A DNA stretch of 64,000 nucleotides from Psychrobacter maritimus (GCF_904846345.1 NZ_CAJHAJ010000005.1:124001-188000); one strand, 5' to 3'. Counted from the stretch's first letter, positions 10,567 through 19,115 are shown. Notes: generated by a model not told the origin, from the sequence alone. Program-made: numbers and translations.

Positions 10567-10920
10567 TTAGGCTTTTTTAACCACTGATGATTTCAGCTTC
10601 ATTGGTCCATAACCATCCAGTTTACAGTCGATATCATGACCATCAGACGCATCTGGCAATAGGCGGATACCTTTTGCTCTCGTACCGACTTTGATAATGG
10701 TTGATGAACCTTTGACCTTTAAGTCTTTAATCACGGTGACGGTATCGCCATCTTGCAGCTCATTACCGACCGCATCACGAATGACCGCATCTTGCGCTTC
10801 AGCTTGCGCCGCATCGGTTTCAGCCGCGGTCCACTCATGCGCACACATAGGACATACCAGTAACGCACCATCTTCGTACGTATATTCAGCATCGCATTTT
10901 GGGCAATTGGGTAAGCTCAT
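10567..10920 (-). CDS. yjdM: YjdM/PhnA-type zinc-ribbon protein
   Basis: This 117-aa protein starts [30 protein letters not shown], an N-terminal zinc ribbon with CPKC and CPMC knuckles (C6, C9, C23 and C26). The C-terminal PhnA domain follows ([25 protein letters not shown], then ending [10 protein letters not shown]). The frame opens 48 bp earlier, but GAGGAAATT directly before this ATG fixes the start. Despite the old phnA name it is not a phosphonoacetate hydrolase; its function is unknown. Confidence 0.9.
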   Translation of the reverse strand: MSLPNCPKCDAEYTYEDGALLVCPMCAHEWTAAETDAAQAEAQDAVIRDAVGNELQDGDTVTVIKDLKVKGSSTIIKVGTRAKGIRLLPDASDGHDIDCKLDGYGPMKLKSSVVKKA

Positions 10921-11254
10921 AATTTCCTCGTCAGCCGTGATAAATTGGGTGTATTCTAGAGCTAACATTGTACCGTAACTCGCCAGCTTTAACCAATCGC
11001 TTCGGCTGTGAATACTGTGCTGTGCTCAATTGTCATATTTGCTTATGCGGTAAAGCGGACATTTTTTATCACGTGGTTTTTTATGGTACTCTGCTTTAAC
11101 CAAATTTGGTTTGATAGCCATTTGTTTTTAGATGGTGAAAACCTCAAACACTACTTTAAGTATTATTTTACCAACTACGTGAACAACCACTTTAATAACT
11201 CAGTATTAACCCTAATATCTGAGGCTATAGCGACTGATAAATAGGACAACAATA
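10921..11254. other. divergent spacer yjdM - ygfZ
   Basis: This holds the divergent promoters of yjdM and ygfZ. A 78-codon open frame at 11008-11244 has no ribosome site and no recognisable similarity, so I do not call it. GGACAAC precedes ygfZ. Confidence 0.5.
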
Positions 11255-12007
11255 ATGACTCAATCAACATTGCCACAATTTGCCCAGCTAACCATTCAAG
11301 GTGAGGATGCGGAAAAATTCTTACAAGGGCAGCTGACCTCTGATGTCACCAAGCTCGGACTTAGCTATCAAGCAACGGCGCTTAGCAATTTAAAAGGTCG
11401 TATCGACTTTGGGCTATGGATTAAAAAACAAGAAGAAAAGCATTTTGACGTGGTTATCAGCGCCGATTGTGCGGAGGCTTTTCAAGCGCATTTAAAGAAA
11501 TTCGGTGCCTTTTCAAAGTTTGATACCAGCGCGCCAACGCCCATTTATCCTTGCGTGGTTGCCGATGAGCCGACCTTTAGCCATAAAGAGGAACATAATA
11601 CGCCAGCAGACACCCAAGCGTGGATGCAAGCAAGTCTAGCCATTGGTAACTATTGGATAGTTGCTGCAACACAAGGACTGTTTCAACCGCAAGAGCTACG
11701 TCTGCATCAGCGCGGCGGTATGGACTACGATAAAGGCTGTTACTTGGGTCAAGAAGTCATCGCCCGTATTTACTTTAAAGCGGCACCAAAAACTTTTTTA
11801 CATTATGTCAGCGGCACAGGTGATGTACCAGCAGCAGGTGATAAGTTAGAAAAAATTCAGGTAGTTAATGCGCTTGCAGATGACAATATTAACGGCAATG
11901 GTTTTAAGGCATTGGTTGTTGCCCGCCCTGAGCATCTAGCAGACAGCGAGCTTACGATATTAGACTTACCACCAGCACTGCAAGCGGATGTCGCCCGTCA
12001 AAAATAA
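11255..12007 (+). CDS. ygfZ: tRNA-modifying / Fe-S maintenance protein YgfZ
   Basis: YgfZ is a folate-binding, GcvT-like protein needed for normal activity of several Fe-S enzymes such as MiaB. The diagnostic KGCYLGQE motif, with its essential cysteine, is at residues 160-167. The N-terminal region has FLQGQLTSDV (23-32) and ALSNLKGRIDFG, also typical. At 250 aa it is shorter than E. coli YgfZ (326 aa), lacking part of the C-terminal beta domain. It is followed 73 bp later by dadA in the same direction. Confidence 0.92.
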   Translation: MTQSTLPQFAQLTIQGEDAEKFLQGQLTSDVTKLGLSYQATALSNLKGRIDFGLWIKKQEEKHFDVVISADCAEAFQAHLKKFGAFSKFDTSAPTPIYPCVVADEPTFSHKEEHNTPADTQAWMQASLAIGNYWIVAATQGLFQPQELRLHQRGGMDYDKGCYLGQEVIARIYFKAAPKTFLHYVSGTGDVPAAGDKLEKIQVVNALADDNINGNGFKALVVARPEHLADSELTILDLPPALQADVARQK

Positions 12008-12080
12008 CGCGGAATAATCGATAACACAAAACAGTAAGTACTTTTTAAAATCCTTTAGTAAAAACGCAGCAGAGCAATCT

Positions 12081-13406
12081 ATGACCCATATTGCGGTACT
12101 CGGAGCAGGCGTGGTGGGCGTGACCACCGCATGGTATCTTCGCCAAGCAGGCTACGATGTGACCGTGATTGAGCGTGAGCCAGCCGCCGGTATGCAGACC
12201 TCATTTGCCAATGGTGGGCAGATATCCGTCTCGCACGCGACGCCTTGGGCCAATCCTGCGGCTCCTATGAAAGCGCTTAAATGGCTGTTTAAGGAAGATG
12301 CGCCGCTGCTCTACCGCTTGCGTGCTGATAAAGCGCAATTGAAATGGGCGATGCAGTTTTTACAAGAATGCCGTGCAGATAAAGCCGATGCCAATTTGGT
12401 ACAAATGGTACATCTAGGCTTGTATTCGCGTGACACACTACAACAGCTGCGTACTGATATCGGTATTGATTACGAGCAGCAAACGCGCGGTATCATGCAT
12501 TTTTATACCAACCAAGCTGAATTTGATGCCGCCATCGCGCCAACCGAGCGCATGCAAGAGCTCGGCTGTGAGCGTCATATCATTGATATTAATAACGCGG
12601 TTAGCCTCGAGCCTGCGCTTTATCCTATTGCTCATAAGCTCAAAGGCGCGACTTATACCAGCCGTGATGAATCGGGTAATGCCCATTTATTTACCCAACG
12701 TTTGGCTCAGCGCTGCGTCGATGCTGGCGTGCAGTTCTTATACGATACCGAAATTTTGGCGTTAAACACCGACGCCCATTCTGCTCGCCCGCATGTGCAT
12801 AGTATGACCATTCGTCCCAAGAGAGAGAACGCGCAGACCTTTAGCGCCGATAATTATGTACTGGCACTTGGCAGCTATAGCGTATCACTCATGAAACCGC
12901 TCAATATTCACCTGCCAATTTTCCCTGCTAAAGGTTACTCGGCTACTTATGAAATCAATCCGCGTGCGCCGCATTTAGCTCCCTTTGTTAGTCTCATTGA
13001 TGATGAGTTTAAGCTGGTCACCTCACGCCTTGGTGACAAATTGCGGGTTGCCGGCACGGCAGAGTTTAACGGCTACAATTTGGATTTGAATGCCACCCGC
13101 TGTGAAGCTATCACGCGCCGTGTACAGCAGCTATTTCCCAAAGGCATCATTGCCGATTCTGTGCAATACTGGACAGGGCTGCGCCCAATGACACCCTCTA
13201 ATGTGCCGTTAATAGGGCGCGCGCATAAGGGTCAAGTCCGTCATGGTAGTCATAATATAGACGCTAGCTTCGATAATTTATGGCTCAATACCGGTCATGG
13301 CACGCTTGGCTGGACCCATGCTTGTGGTTCGGCAAAGGCTCTCAGCTTATTGATACAGGGTGAGACGCCGCCAGTCGACTTTGATTTTGTTGGCTTAAGA
13401 ACGTAA
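12081..13406 (+). CDS. dadA: D-amino acid dehydrogenase small subunit
   Basis: DadA is a membrane-associated FAD enzyme that oxidises D-amino acids, mainly D-alanine, to 2-oxo acids and passes electrons to the respiratory chain. The FAD dinucleotide motif VLGAGVVGVTTAWYLRQAG lies at residues 6-24. The conserved PIFPAKGYSATYEI and YWTGLRPMTPSNVPLIGR are present, as is the C-terminal NTGHGTLGWTHACGS. The 441-aa length is normal. The ribosome site is weak (GAGC). No alanine racemase gene (dadX) follows; the next gene is convergent. Confidence 0.93.
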   Translation: MTHIAVLGAGVVGVTTAWYLRQAGYDVTVIEREPAAGMQTSFANGGQISVSHATPWANPAAPMKALKWLFKEDAPLLYRLRADKAQLKWAMQFLQECRADKADANLVQMVHLGLYSRDTLQQLRTDIGIDYEQQTRGIMHFYTNQAEFDAAIAPTERMQELGCERHIIDINNAVSLEPALYPIAHKLKGATYTSRDESGNAHLFTQRLAQRCVDAGVQFLYDTEILALNTDAHSARPHVHSMTIRPKRENAQTFSADNYVLALGSYSVSLMKPLNIHLPIFPAKGYSATYEINPRAPHLAPFVSLIDDEFKLVTSRLGDKLRVAGTAEFNGYNLDLNATRCEAITRRVQQLFPKGIIADSVQYWTGLRPMTPSNVPLIGRAHKGQVRHGSHNIDASFDNLWLNTGHGTLGWTHACGSAKALSLLIQGETPPVDFDFVGLRT

Positions 13407-13443
13407 AAATAAAAAACGTAAAAATTAGGAACGTAAAAAAAGG
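13399..13443 (+). repeat. 15-bp tandem repeat over the dadA stop codon
   Basis: Three imperfect 15-bp units, each with the core AACGTAAAAA, begin at the last dadA codons (the TAA stop at 13404-13406 is in the first) and run into the terminator. Confidence 0.85.
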
Positions 13444-13466
13444 CACTTTTATAAGTGCCTTTTTAT
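13435..13466. terminator. bidirectional terminator, dadA / molybdoenzyme
   Basis: AGGCACTT (13441-13448) pairs with AAGTGCCT (13453-13460), with A-runs on the left and TTTTTATTT on the right. Confidence 0.82.
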
Positions 13467-13493
13467 TTACATTAAAAATTTTCTAGAGCTATT

Positions 13494-15719
13494 TTATGCA
13501 GCGCTTCCTGATTTAATATCGGCATTAACGTCAGAATAAACGCTTGAATCGGTAATCTCCAAATTAGCCACTTCTAGCGGAATTGCTTCTAATTGCACAG
13601 GTACGCCATTGACCGCTGCATTACCACTTAACTGATCGATTAAGGTGTCGTCCGTCAAATCATTGACACTGACGCCGGCATGCGCTTGCGCAATTTTTTG
13701 CTTCACGCCTTTACGCCCGTGACCCCAACCATGAGGGATACTTACCACTTTTGGCATCAGCTCATTGGTTACTTCTGCGGTAATAATCACGCTACCAACG
13801 CGCGAGCTAACTTTTACGTTTTGACCATCTTCAATACCGTATTCTTTGGCCGTTTCAGGATGCAACATAAGCGTACAGCGCGGCTTACCTTTTACCAAGC
13901 GATAGCTATTGTGCAGCCACGAATTATTACTACGGACATGGCGACGACCGATTAATAACACCTGCTTATCGTCATAGTTCTGCATCATCTCCTGTACGCG
14001 CTCTAAATCTGCTTGATAAAAATTAACGTTAAGATGAATCTGCTTGTCTTTATGCTTTAATGCTTGCGGTAGCATCCTTTTGAGGGGCCCTAAATCAAAC
14101 CCATGCGGCTTTTTCTTAAGCTTATTTAGGCTCATGCCAGCATAAGGTCCACGTCTTAACCCTTGATCAAGCATAAATTTTGGTCCTAAAATATTGACCA
14201 ATCGGCGCTCAATTTTGGTTGCAAGCGCTGCTTTTTTATCTAGACGTTTTGCTAATTCTAAATAGATTTGCCAGTCATGTTTGGCACTTTTTTTCTTAGA
14301 AAACAATGCTTTTGAATACTTAGCGACGTTATGCACAGCGAAATTATTAAAGGTGACGTCATAATGGTCACGCTCTAGTGGCGATACGGGTGGCAAAATG
14401 ATATGGGCATGGCGGCTGGTTTCTGTCACAAAGTAATCAATCGCAACCATAAAATCTAAGTTGGCAAACGCCGTATCTAACTTTTCACCATTTGGCGTAC
14501 TCAAGACAGGGTTGCCAGCGACAGTCATAAAGCCCTTTAATTGCCCCGCGCCTTCTACTAGCATCTCATCTGCCATTGCCACGACAGGATAATCACCATT
14601 AAAATCAGGCAAGTTACTCACGCGACTATGGCGTTTACCTAAATAACCTGGGCCTGAGTTATTGACCACATCGACCGCAGGATTGGGGAACATTAGACCA
14701 CCCACTTCATCCAAGCGACCCGTGACAATATTGATGACCATGATGAGATACTGGCTTAATAAGCCAAACTCTTGCACCGATACGCCCATGCGCCCGTAAC
14801 AGACCGAGCTTTCAGCTTCACAAAACTCTTTGACCAGTCGTTTAATCTCGCTTGCCGCAATGCCAGTAATATCAGCAACGGATTCGGCGCTATAGTCTTT
14901 GGCAAAGTCTGCAACGCGCTCAATCTCTGGCGCGAGCGCCGCCGCTCTATTATTTTTAGCGCGTGCCTTGTCCGCATAACCTTGGAGATAGATTTCATTG
15001 AGCATGGCAAGCAAGAGTAAGACATCTGTCGCTGGGCGGATAAAATGATGCTCGCTAGCAATATCTGCCGTTTCGGTGCGCCTTGGATCAATCACTACTA
15101 CCTTGCCATCGCGGGCTTTGATATCTTTTAGCTTTTGGCGCATATTTGGCGCGGTCATAATACTGCCGTTAGACGCCAGCGGATTACCGCCAATGATAAG
15201 CATATATTGGGTACGATTGACGTCAGGCACAGGGATACGCAGCATATGCCCAAACAGATGCATACTGACAATATGGTGCGGCAATTGGTCGATGGAAGTC
15301 GCAGAAAAACGACTGCGCGTCTTTATACTGCTTAATAAATGCTTAATCGTTAACATGCCGCCCAAATTATGGACGTTGGGATTACCTAGATAAATACCGA
15401 AAGCATTTTGACCATGTTTCTTTTGTACCGACTGAATACCCGCGGCCACTTTATCGAGAGCTTCAGGCCAGCTAATCTCTTTCCAACCGTTAGCCGTTCT
15501 CTCAACGGGATGACGCAGGCGATCACTGTCTTCATGCAAATCTTGCAAGGCGGTCGCTTTTGGACAAATATAACCTTTGGAGAATGGGTCGTTTTTATCA
15601 CCTTTAATCGATAGCACTTTTTCACCATCGTGCTGGATGACAATACCGCACATCGCTTCGCATAAATTGCAGGTTCTAAAATGGGTTTGCTCATTCGTCT
15701 TGCTTTGTTCACTAGCCAT
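13494..15719 (-). CDS. stand-alone molybdopterin oxidoreductase
   Basis: A DMSO-reductase/formate-dehydrogenase-like enzyme of 741 aa. The 4Fe-4S ligands are C17, C20, C24 and C52 (C-x2-C-x3-C-x27-C). The molybdopterin-binding region follows, with IIGGNPLASNGS and VVVIDPRRTETA, and the C-terminal molydopterin-dinucleotide-binding domain holds RHVRSNNSWLHN and ISIPHGWGHG-like segments. There is no Tat signal, so it should be cytoplasmic. No electron-transfer subunit, chaperone or moa gene is adjacent. The Mo-coordinating residue is not obvious; a serine in the FSATSIDQ segment is a candidate. The substrate is unknown. The start has GGGAG 7 bp upstream. Confidence 0.85.
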   Translation of the reverse strand: MASEQSKTNEQTHFRTCNLCEAMCGIVIQHDGEKVLSIKGDKNDPFSKGYICPKATALQDLHEDSDRLRHPVERTANGWKEISWPEALDKVAAGIQSVQKKHGQNAFGIYLGNPNVHNLGGMLTIKHLLSSIKTRSRFSATSIDQLPHHIVSMHLFGHMLRIPVPDVNRTQYMLIIGGNPLASNGSIMTAPNMRQKLKDIKARDGKVVVIDPRRTETADIASEHHFIRPATDVLLLLAMLNEIYLQGYADKARAKNNRAAALAPEIERVADFAKDYSAESVADITGIAASEIKRLVKEFCEAESSVCYGRMGVSVQEFGLLSQYLIMVINIVTGRLDEVGGLMFPNPAVDVVNNSGPGYLGKRHSRVSNLPDFNGDYPVVAMADEMLVEGAGQLKGFMTVAGNPVLSTPNGEKLDTAFANLDFMVAIDYFVTETSRHAHIILPPVSPLERDHYDVTFNNFAVHNVAKYSKALFSKKKSAKHDWQIYLELAKRLDKKAALATKIERRLVNILGPKFMLDQGLRRGPYAGMSLNKLKKKPHGFDLGPLKRMLPQALKHKDKQIHLNVNFYQADLERVQEMMQNYDDKQVLLIGRRHVRSNNSWLHNSYRLVKGKPRCTLMLHPETAKEYGIEDGQNVKVSSRVGSVIITAEVTNELMPKVVSIPHGWGHGRKGVKQKIAQAHAGVSVNDLTDDTLIDQLSGNAAVNGVPVQLEAIPLEVANLEITDSSVYSDVNADIKSGSAA

Positions 15720-15855
15720 GGTCGCGCTCCCTGTTATTTTTTACTATCGCTTTCACTATATAAATTCCGTTTTATAGGTTTAATAAAGGTAGTAAATTTA
15801 CTCATCTTAAAAATATTGAGCGTTAGCCAAAGTTAAGCATTGATAAGCTCAATAA

Positions 15856-16551
15856 CTAACCTTCCACTCTGTGCCTATCTTTGGTGAAAAAACTGCTAAA
15901 AAGTCCATCAAAGTTTTTGCACAACATGGCAATGGCTTGCTGCTGTGAATAGCGCTGTTGATGACAACCTAATATCAACTCATGTACTTGGGCGGCAGCG
16001 ATATCAACGCAGAGATGAACGTCAAACGCCTCAAAAGAACACTCAGCTGACTGCAAGCCCTGCATAAATATCTTGGTCCACTCCTCGCGTATCTCTGTGA
16101 TTAGACTTCCCAAGCCTTTATCCTCTACTTTTGAATCAAAGCGCAGACTGTCTTCCATTAAACGTTGAAATAAAGCAATATTCTGAAAGGCGGCAGCAAA
16201 AATCATCGTCAAGCAGTGTTGGCAACGCTGATTAAACGCCTCTTTAGACAGCATTGCATGGTCTTTAAGCATATCGACCCACGCCATACGCATCGGTGAT
16301 AAATAGTTGTCTTTCAGCTGTGCGCCTAACTCCTGCTGCAACGCCTCTAAGCTATCAAAGTGATTATAAAAACTTGGCTGGGCAATACCGGCACCTTTGG
16401 CGATTTTGTTCATGCTCATGCCACAAGCGCCTTCCAAGCTATACAGCTGCAAGGCACTTTTTAACAGCGCATGGCGCGTCTTTGCTTTGGCCAAATCACG
16501 CTTCGATTCTGCTTTTATAGAACTTACTACCTTAAGTGCATTCACTGTCAA
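15856..16551 (-). CDS. TetR-family transcriptional regulator
   Basis: The N-terminal helix-turn-helix is clear: RHALLKSALQLYSLEGACGMSMNKIAKGAGIAQPSFYNHFDS, about residues 26-67, with the classic recognition helix PSFYNHF. The C-terminal ligand domain is not recognisable. It lies 137 bp upstream of the molybdoenzyme in the same direction and may control it and itself; that is inference from position. The frame opens with TTG (16549) preceded by GGTAG, and a GTG two codons further in is equally possible. At 231 aa it is slightly longer than typical. Confidence 0.88.
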   Translation of the reverse strand: MTVNALKVVSSIKAESKRDLAKAKTRHALLKSALQLYSLEGACGMSMNKIAKGAGIAQPSFYNHFDSLEALQQELGAQLKDNYLSPMRMAWVDMLKDHAMLSKEAFNQRCQHCLTMIFAAAFQNIALFQRLMEDSLRFDSKVEDKGLGSLITEIREEWTKIFMQGLQSAECSFEAFDVHLCVDIAAAQVHELILGCHQQRYSQQQAIAMLCKNFDGLFSSFFTKDRHRVEG

Positions 16552-16990
16552 TCTACCGTAGATGAATCAATCGTATAACGTATTTATTATTTCAACTATA
16601 AGGCTATAGCCATTTAAACGATAAGTCTATATTTAAATACTCAGATAGGTTTAAATACTGAAGCAAAGGATTATTAACAGTCAATCTTTACCTATCATGC
16701 TGAGAAAACGCCCTATCTCTTACACAACTATGCGGCCCATAACATAGTGGTGGCTTTTATCATAATTGAGTAACACTGCAAACATTGGCCATACAGACAA
16801 GGCGCGCTGAAATTCATATATTGGTAGCACAAGTTAGCCACTGGCTAGTTGTAGAGTACTGAAACGCAGTACTGAAAGTGTCATAAGAATCATAAATAAT
16901 AATCTACATACTAAAGCGTCATATAAACTGTTGATTTAACTTTTATAACAGCTTTATCAAGACGCAATAACGAGAATAAGGAATATCACA
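16552..16990. other. divergent spacer tetR-type gene - csbD
   Basis: No gene is seen. A 10-bp direct repeat AGTACTGAAA occurs near 16855-16880. The promoters of the TetR-type gene (minus) and csbD (plus) must lie here; no strong consensus was found. Confidence 0.5.
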
Positions 16991-17194
16991 ATGAATGAAC
17001 ATACCCTAAAAGGTGATTGGAATCAGATGAAAGGTACAGTGAAGCAGAAGTGGGCTGACCTGACTGATGATGACTTACTACATATCGAAGGTAGCCGTGA
17101 TAAGCTTGTGGGTAAAGTCCAAGAGCGTTATGGTCATAGCAAAGATGACGCTGAGCGTGAAGTTGATACATGGCGCAATGAAAACAAATATTAA
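16991..17194 (+). CDS. CsbD-family stress response protein
   Basis: A 67-aa hydrophilic protein with the CsbD pattern: GDWNQMKGTVKQKWADLTDDDL, then a glycine-rich IEGSRDKLVGKVQERYGHSKDDAEREVDTW. CsbD-like proteins (YjbJ in E. coli) are abundant small proteins of the general stress response with no known biochemical role. A GGAAT site lies 8 bp before the ATG. A strong terminator follows, so it is a single-gene transcript. It is convergent with the regulatory RNA at 17388-17675. Confidence 0.93.
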   Translation: MNEHTLKGDWNQMKGTVKQKWADLTDDDLLHIEGSRDKLVGKVQERYGHSKDDAEREVDTWRNENKY

Positions 17195-17256
17195 TTAATA
17201 ATTGCTCTTATAAAACCTTGTCGTAAATACAGATCTTTATAAGTAAGTAAGTAATT

Positions 17257-17292
17257 AAAAAAACCGCATTGATTATAATGCGGTTTTTTATT
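17257..17292 (+). terminator. terminator after csbD
   Basis: AAAAAACCGCATT and AATGCGGTTTTTT form a stem around GATTAT, followed by TATT. It also reads as a weaker terminator on the minus strand. Confidence 0.85.
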
Positions 17293-17387
17293 GCTCATTG
17301 CTCATTGATAGCTGTGTCAATATATAGAATGCTGGATCGCAGGTTTGAATGAAAAACAAACAATGTAAAATAGTTAACACCCAGACA

Positions 17388-17425
17388 CGATAAAACCGCA
17401 TAGCAATTAATTGTTATGCGGTTTT
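17388..17425 (-). terminator. terminator of the CsrB/RsmZ-like RNA
   Basis: AAAACCGCATA and TATGCGGTTTT pair, extended through CAAT/ATTG with one mismatch (17392-17425), and the minus-strand transcript then reads TTTTATCG. It shares the ACCGCAT stem core with the csbD terminator 100 bp away. Confidence 0.75.
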
Positions 17426-17675
17426 ATTGTTAACGATCCTTGTTACCCATCACCACTCTAATCACTGCATCCTTGCAGGATATTAAGTATATTGTGATAG
17501 CCGGGCATCCTGCCCATTTCTTCACACTACTATTGGCATTATCTGCCTGCAACACGGGTCATGTGTCCTTATTCCACTTGCTATTATCATCCTGATGCCA
17601 GCAAATCGAACTATTATCCTTAATACGGTCAACTCAATCCTTGAGTCACATTCCCTTATGCCGTGTGTGTATAGT
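17388..17675 (-). ncRNA. CsrB/RsmZ-type CsrA-sequestering small RNA (predicted)
   Basis: The minus strand carries nine GGA motifs in about 290 nt (complements at 17437, 17470, 17508, 17566, 17573, 17590, 17617, 17638, 17652). Six sit in the loop of a perfect short hairpin: CTCAA-GGA-TTGAG (17633-17645), TATTA-AGGA-TAATA (17612-17625), ATCA-GGA-TGAT (17586-17596), GGGCA-GGA-TGCCC (17503-17515), CTGCA-AGGA-TGCAG (17465-17478) and TAAC-AAGGATC-GTTA (17431-17445). GGA in hairpin loops is the known CsrA/RsmA target, and repeated hairpins of this kind define the CsrB/RsmZ sponge RNAs. It ends in an intrinsic terminator and starts below a TATAAT box with an upstream GacA-type palindrome. No ORF competes. 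The 5' end (about 17675) is estimated from the -10 box. Confidence 0.85.
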
Positions 17676-17680
17676 GTCAA

Positions 17681-17686
17681 ATTATA
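17681..17686 (-). promoter_or_regulatory. -10 box of the CsrB/RsmZ-like RNA
   Basis: TATAAT on the minus strand, with CTTACG at the -35 position (17-bp spacer). That is far from consensus, as expected for a promoter that needs an activator. Confidence 0.6.
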
Positions 17687-17719
17687 AGGCTGCTGTTAAG
17701 TCGCGTAAGCGTCATTGCG

Positions 17720-17737
17720 TGTAAGCATATGCTTACG
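17720..17737 (-). promoter_or_regulatory. GacA/UvrY-type upstream activating site
   Basis: The plus strand reads TGTAAGCATATGCTTACG. The known GacA consensus is TGTAAG-N6-CTTACA, so one half-site is exact and the other has a single change. Its centre is about 53 bp upstream of the predicted RNA start, close to its place in rsm promoters. A further CTTACG half-site lies between it and the -10 box. Confidence 0.7.
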
Positions 17738-17776
17738 TCAATTATAAAAATGACCGGTAATATGATTCAAGTTATT

Positions 17777-17916
17777 GATAATAATATTATTATCGTTAAA
17801 TGACATATTTAATGATTTTCTATAAATTATTTAAATACTAAAATTATTATCGATGTTTGCTAACGTTAGCAACACCTTGGTCACCTAAAGTGTCGAATGC
17901 TTACGCAAATATTTGC
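17777..17916. repeat. cluster of three perfect palindromes
   Basis: GATAATAATATTATTATC (17777-17794, 18 bp), TTGCTAACGTTAGCAA (17857-17872, 16 bp) and GCAAATATTTGC (17905-17916, 12 bp) lie upstream of the GacA-type site and between it and the lipoprotein gene at 18222. They look like operator sites. No gene lies between 17195 and 18221. Confidence 0.7.
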
Positions 17917-18221
17917 AAAATTTACAACTTATTAACACCAATGACATGTATTAATGAGTTTTAAGTCTTACTATGTGTATGTAAGAAAATATTTCAAGAC
18001 TAAGAGACAAATATCGATTCTATAAGAATGTTGCTCCGTAATCTTTTGCTTCATAACCTTTATAGAGTCTTTAGCTCTTTATATATAACAGATATATAAC
18101 CAGTCACTATTAAAAATTTAAGCCTGATAAATACCAGTATGACAAGTATAAGTTGGATTAAGATAAGGCTTATTAATAACATTGCCTTACTCAGATATGC
18201 TATACCAAAGGAGATTTTATC

Positions 18222-18884
18222 GTGAAAATTCTACCCGCTTTCTCATTTAAGACAGCAATATCTGCCGGTCTGGCGCTGACAATGTTAGGGACAGTTGCCG
18301 GTTGTGCCGTTGTCGGTCCAGGTTACGAAGATTACCCAATATATGGCGGTAACAGCGATTATGGCAATGTTGACTATAAGCGTGTTAACCAAACCCTGCG
18401 CAATGACCTACGCCGCAAAGGCTATCAGGTTATGGATATCCGTGCTGATAACTATCGTGGCAATCGAGCCATCACTGCCATTGCTAGAAAGAACAATCAA
18501 ACTTATGAGCTGAAATATACCTATCCTGATTTAAGACTCATTAGCTCAAATAAAAGAGCCTCTACTAGCATCTGGCAAGATGATAGATATGATAAAAACG
18601 ACTATAAGAAAGACAAATATAAAAATAATGGCAAATATAAAAATAACAAGCATTATAAAAACGATGATATTGAAAACAGCATCAAAAGAGATTCGCGCTA
18701 TCCAGCCATTAAACAACGTGCTATTAACAAGGTAAGATCGATGGGCTACCGCGTCGAAGATATTGAGCTGGAAGAAAAGAACGGTCGCGGCGTGTTTGAG
18801 ATTGAAGCCAAGCGTGGTTCGCAAGAATATGAGATTTTACTTGGCTATCCAAACTTAAATGTCATCAAGGTTGAGAAAGATTAG
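18222..18884 (+). CDS. putative lipoprotein with two PepSY-like repeats
   Basis: The N-terminus is a lipoprotein signal with lipobox VAGC (C28), so the protein is probably outer-membrane anchored. The 220-aa protein has two related modules: residues about 52-107 (VNQTLRNDLRRKGYQVMDIRA to YPDLRLI) and about 163-218 (IKQRAINKVRSMGYRVEDIEL to YPNLNVIKVEKD). They are joined by a Lys/Asn/Tyr-rich low-complexity linker (about 125-155). The module's pattern (a helix, then strands with KGY.V.DI and GYP...I) resembles PepSY domains. The start is GTG with AAGGAG 8 bp upstream. The next gene encodes a one-module paralogue. Function unknown. Confidence 0.8.
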   Translation: MKILPAFSFKTAISAGLALTMLGTVAGCAVVGPGYEDYPIYGGNSDYGNVDYKRVNQTLRNDLRRKGYQVMDIRADNYRGNRAITAIARKNNQTYELKYTYPDLRLISSNKRASTSIWQDDRYDKNDYKKDKYKNNGKYKNNKHYKNDDIENSIKRDSRYPAIKQRAINKVRSMGYRVEDIELEEKNGRGVFEIEAKRGSQEYEILLGYPNLNVIKVEKD

Positions 18885-18973
18885 TATTCAAGCTGTATAA
18901 ACTTTTGCAAGAAATGTTTTAAGCAGTAAATGCATTAACTAGAGATTTTGGCATCGTTGACTACTTGGTGCCT

Positions 18974-19016
18974 TTGGTCACATAAGCCAGCCCTTGGTTT
19001 ATGTGACCATTTTTTA
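18974..19016 (+). terminator. terminator after the two-module lipoprotein gene
   Basis: GGTCACATAA (18976-18985) and TTATGTGACC (18999-19008) form a 10-bp perfect stem followed by ATTTTTTA. Confidence 0.85.
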
Positions 19017-19025
19017 TAGCTTGAT

Positions 19026-19115
19026 TTTTGATAACATGGCTTTCGATAGCACGACTTTTGATGACATAGCTTTTGATAACATGATTTGTATGGCAAGATT
19101 TTATATAGCATCACT
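19026..19115. repeat. 15-bp degenerate tandem repeat, about six copies
   Basis: Units such as TTTTGATAACATGGC, TTTCGATAGCACGAC, TTTTGATGACATAGC and TTTTGATAACATGAT follow each other at 15-bp spacing (19026-19085), then decay over two more copies. They lie between the terminator and the next gene's ribosome site. The opposite strand would read a Cys/Tyr/Lys pentapeptide repeat in an ORF I do not believe is a gene. Confidence 0.8.

Noticed and set aside
11008..11244. 78-codon ORF upstream of ygfZ
   Set aside because: No ribosome site, no recognisable domain, and it fills the divergent promoter region.
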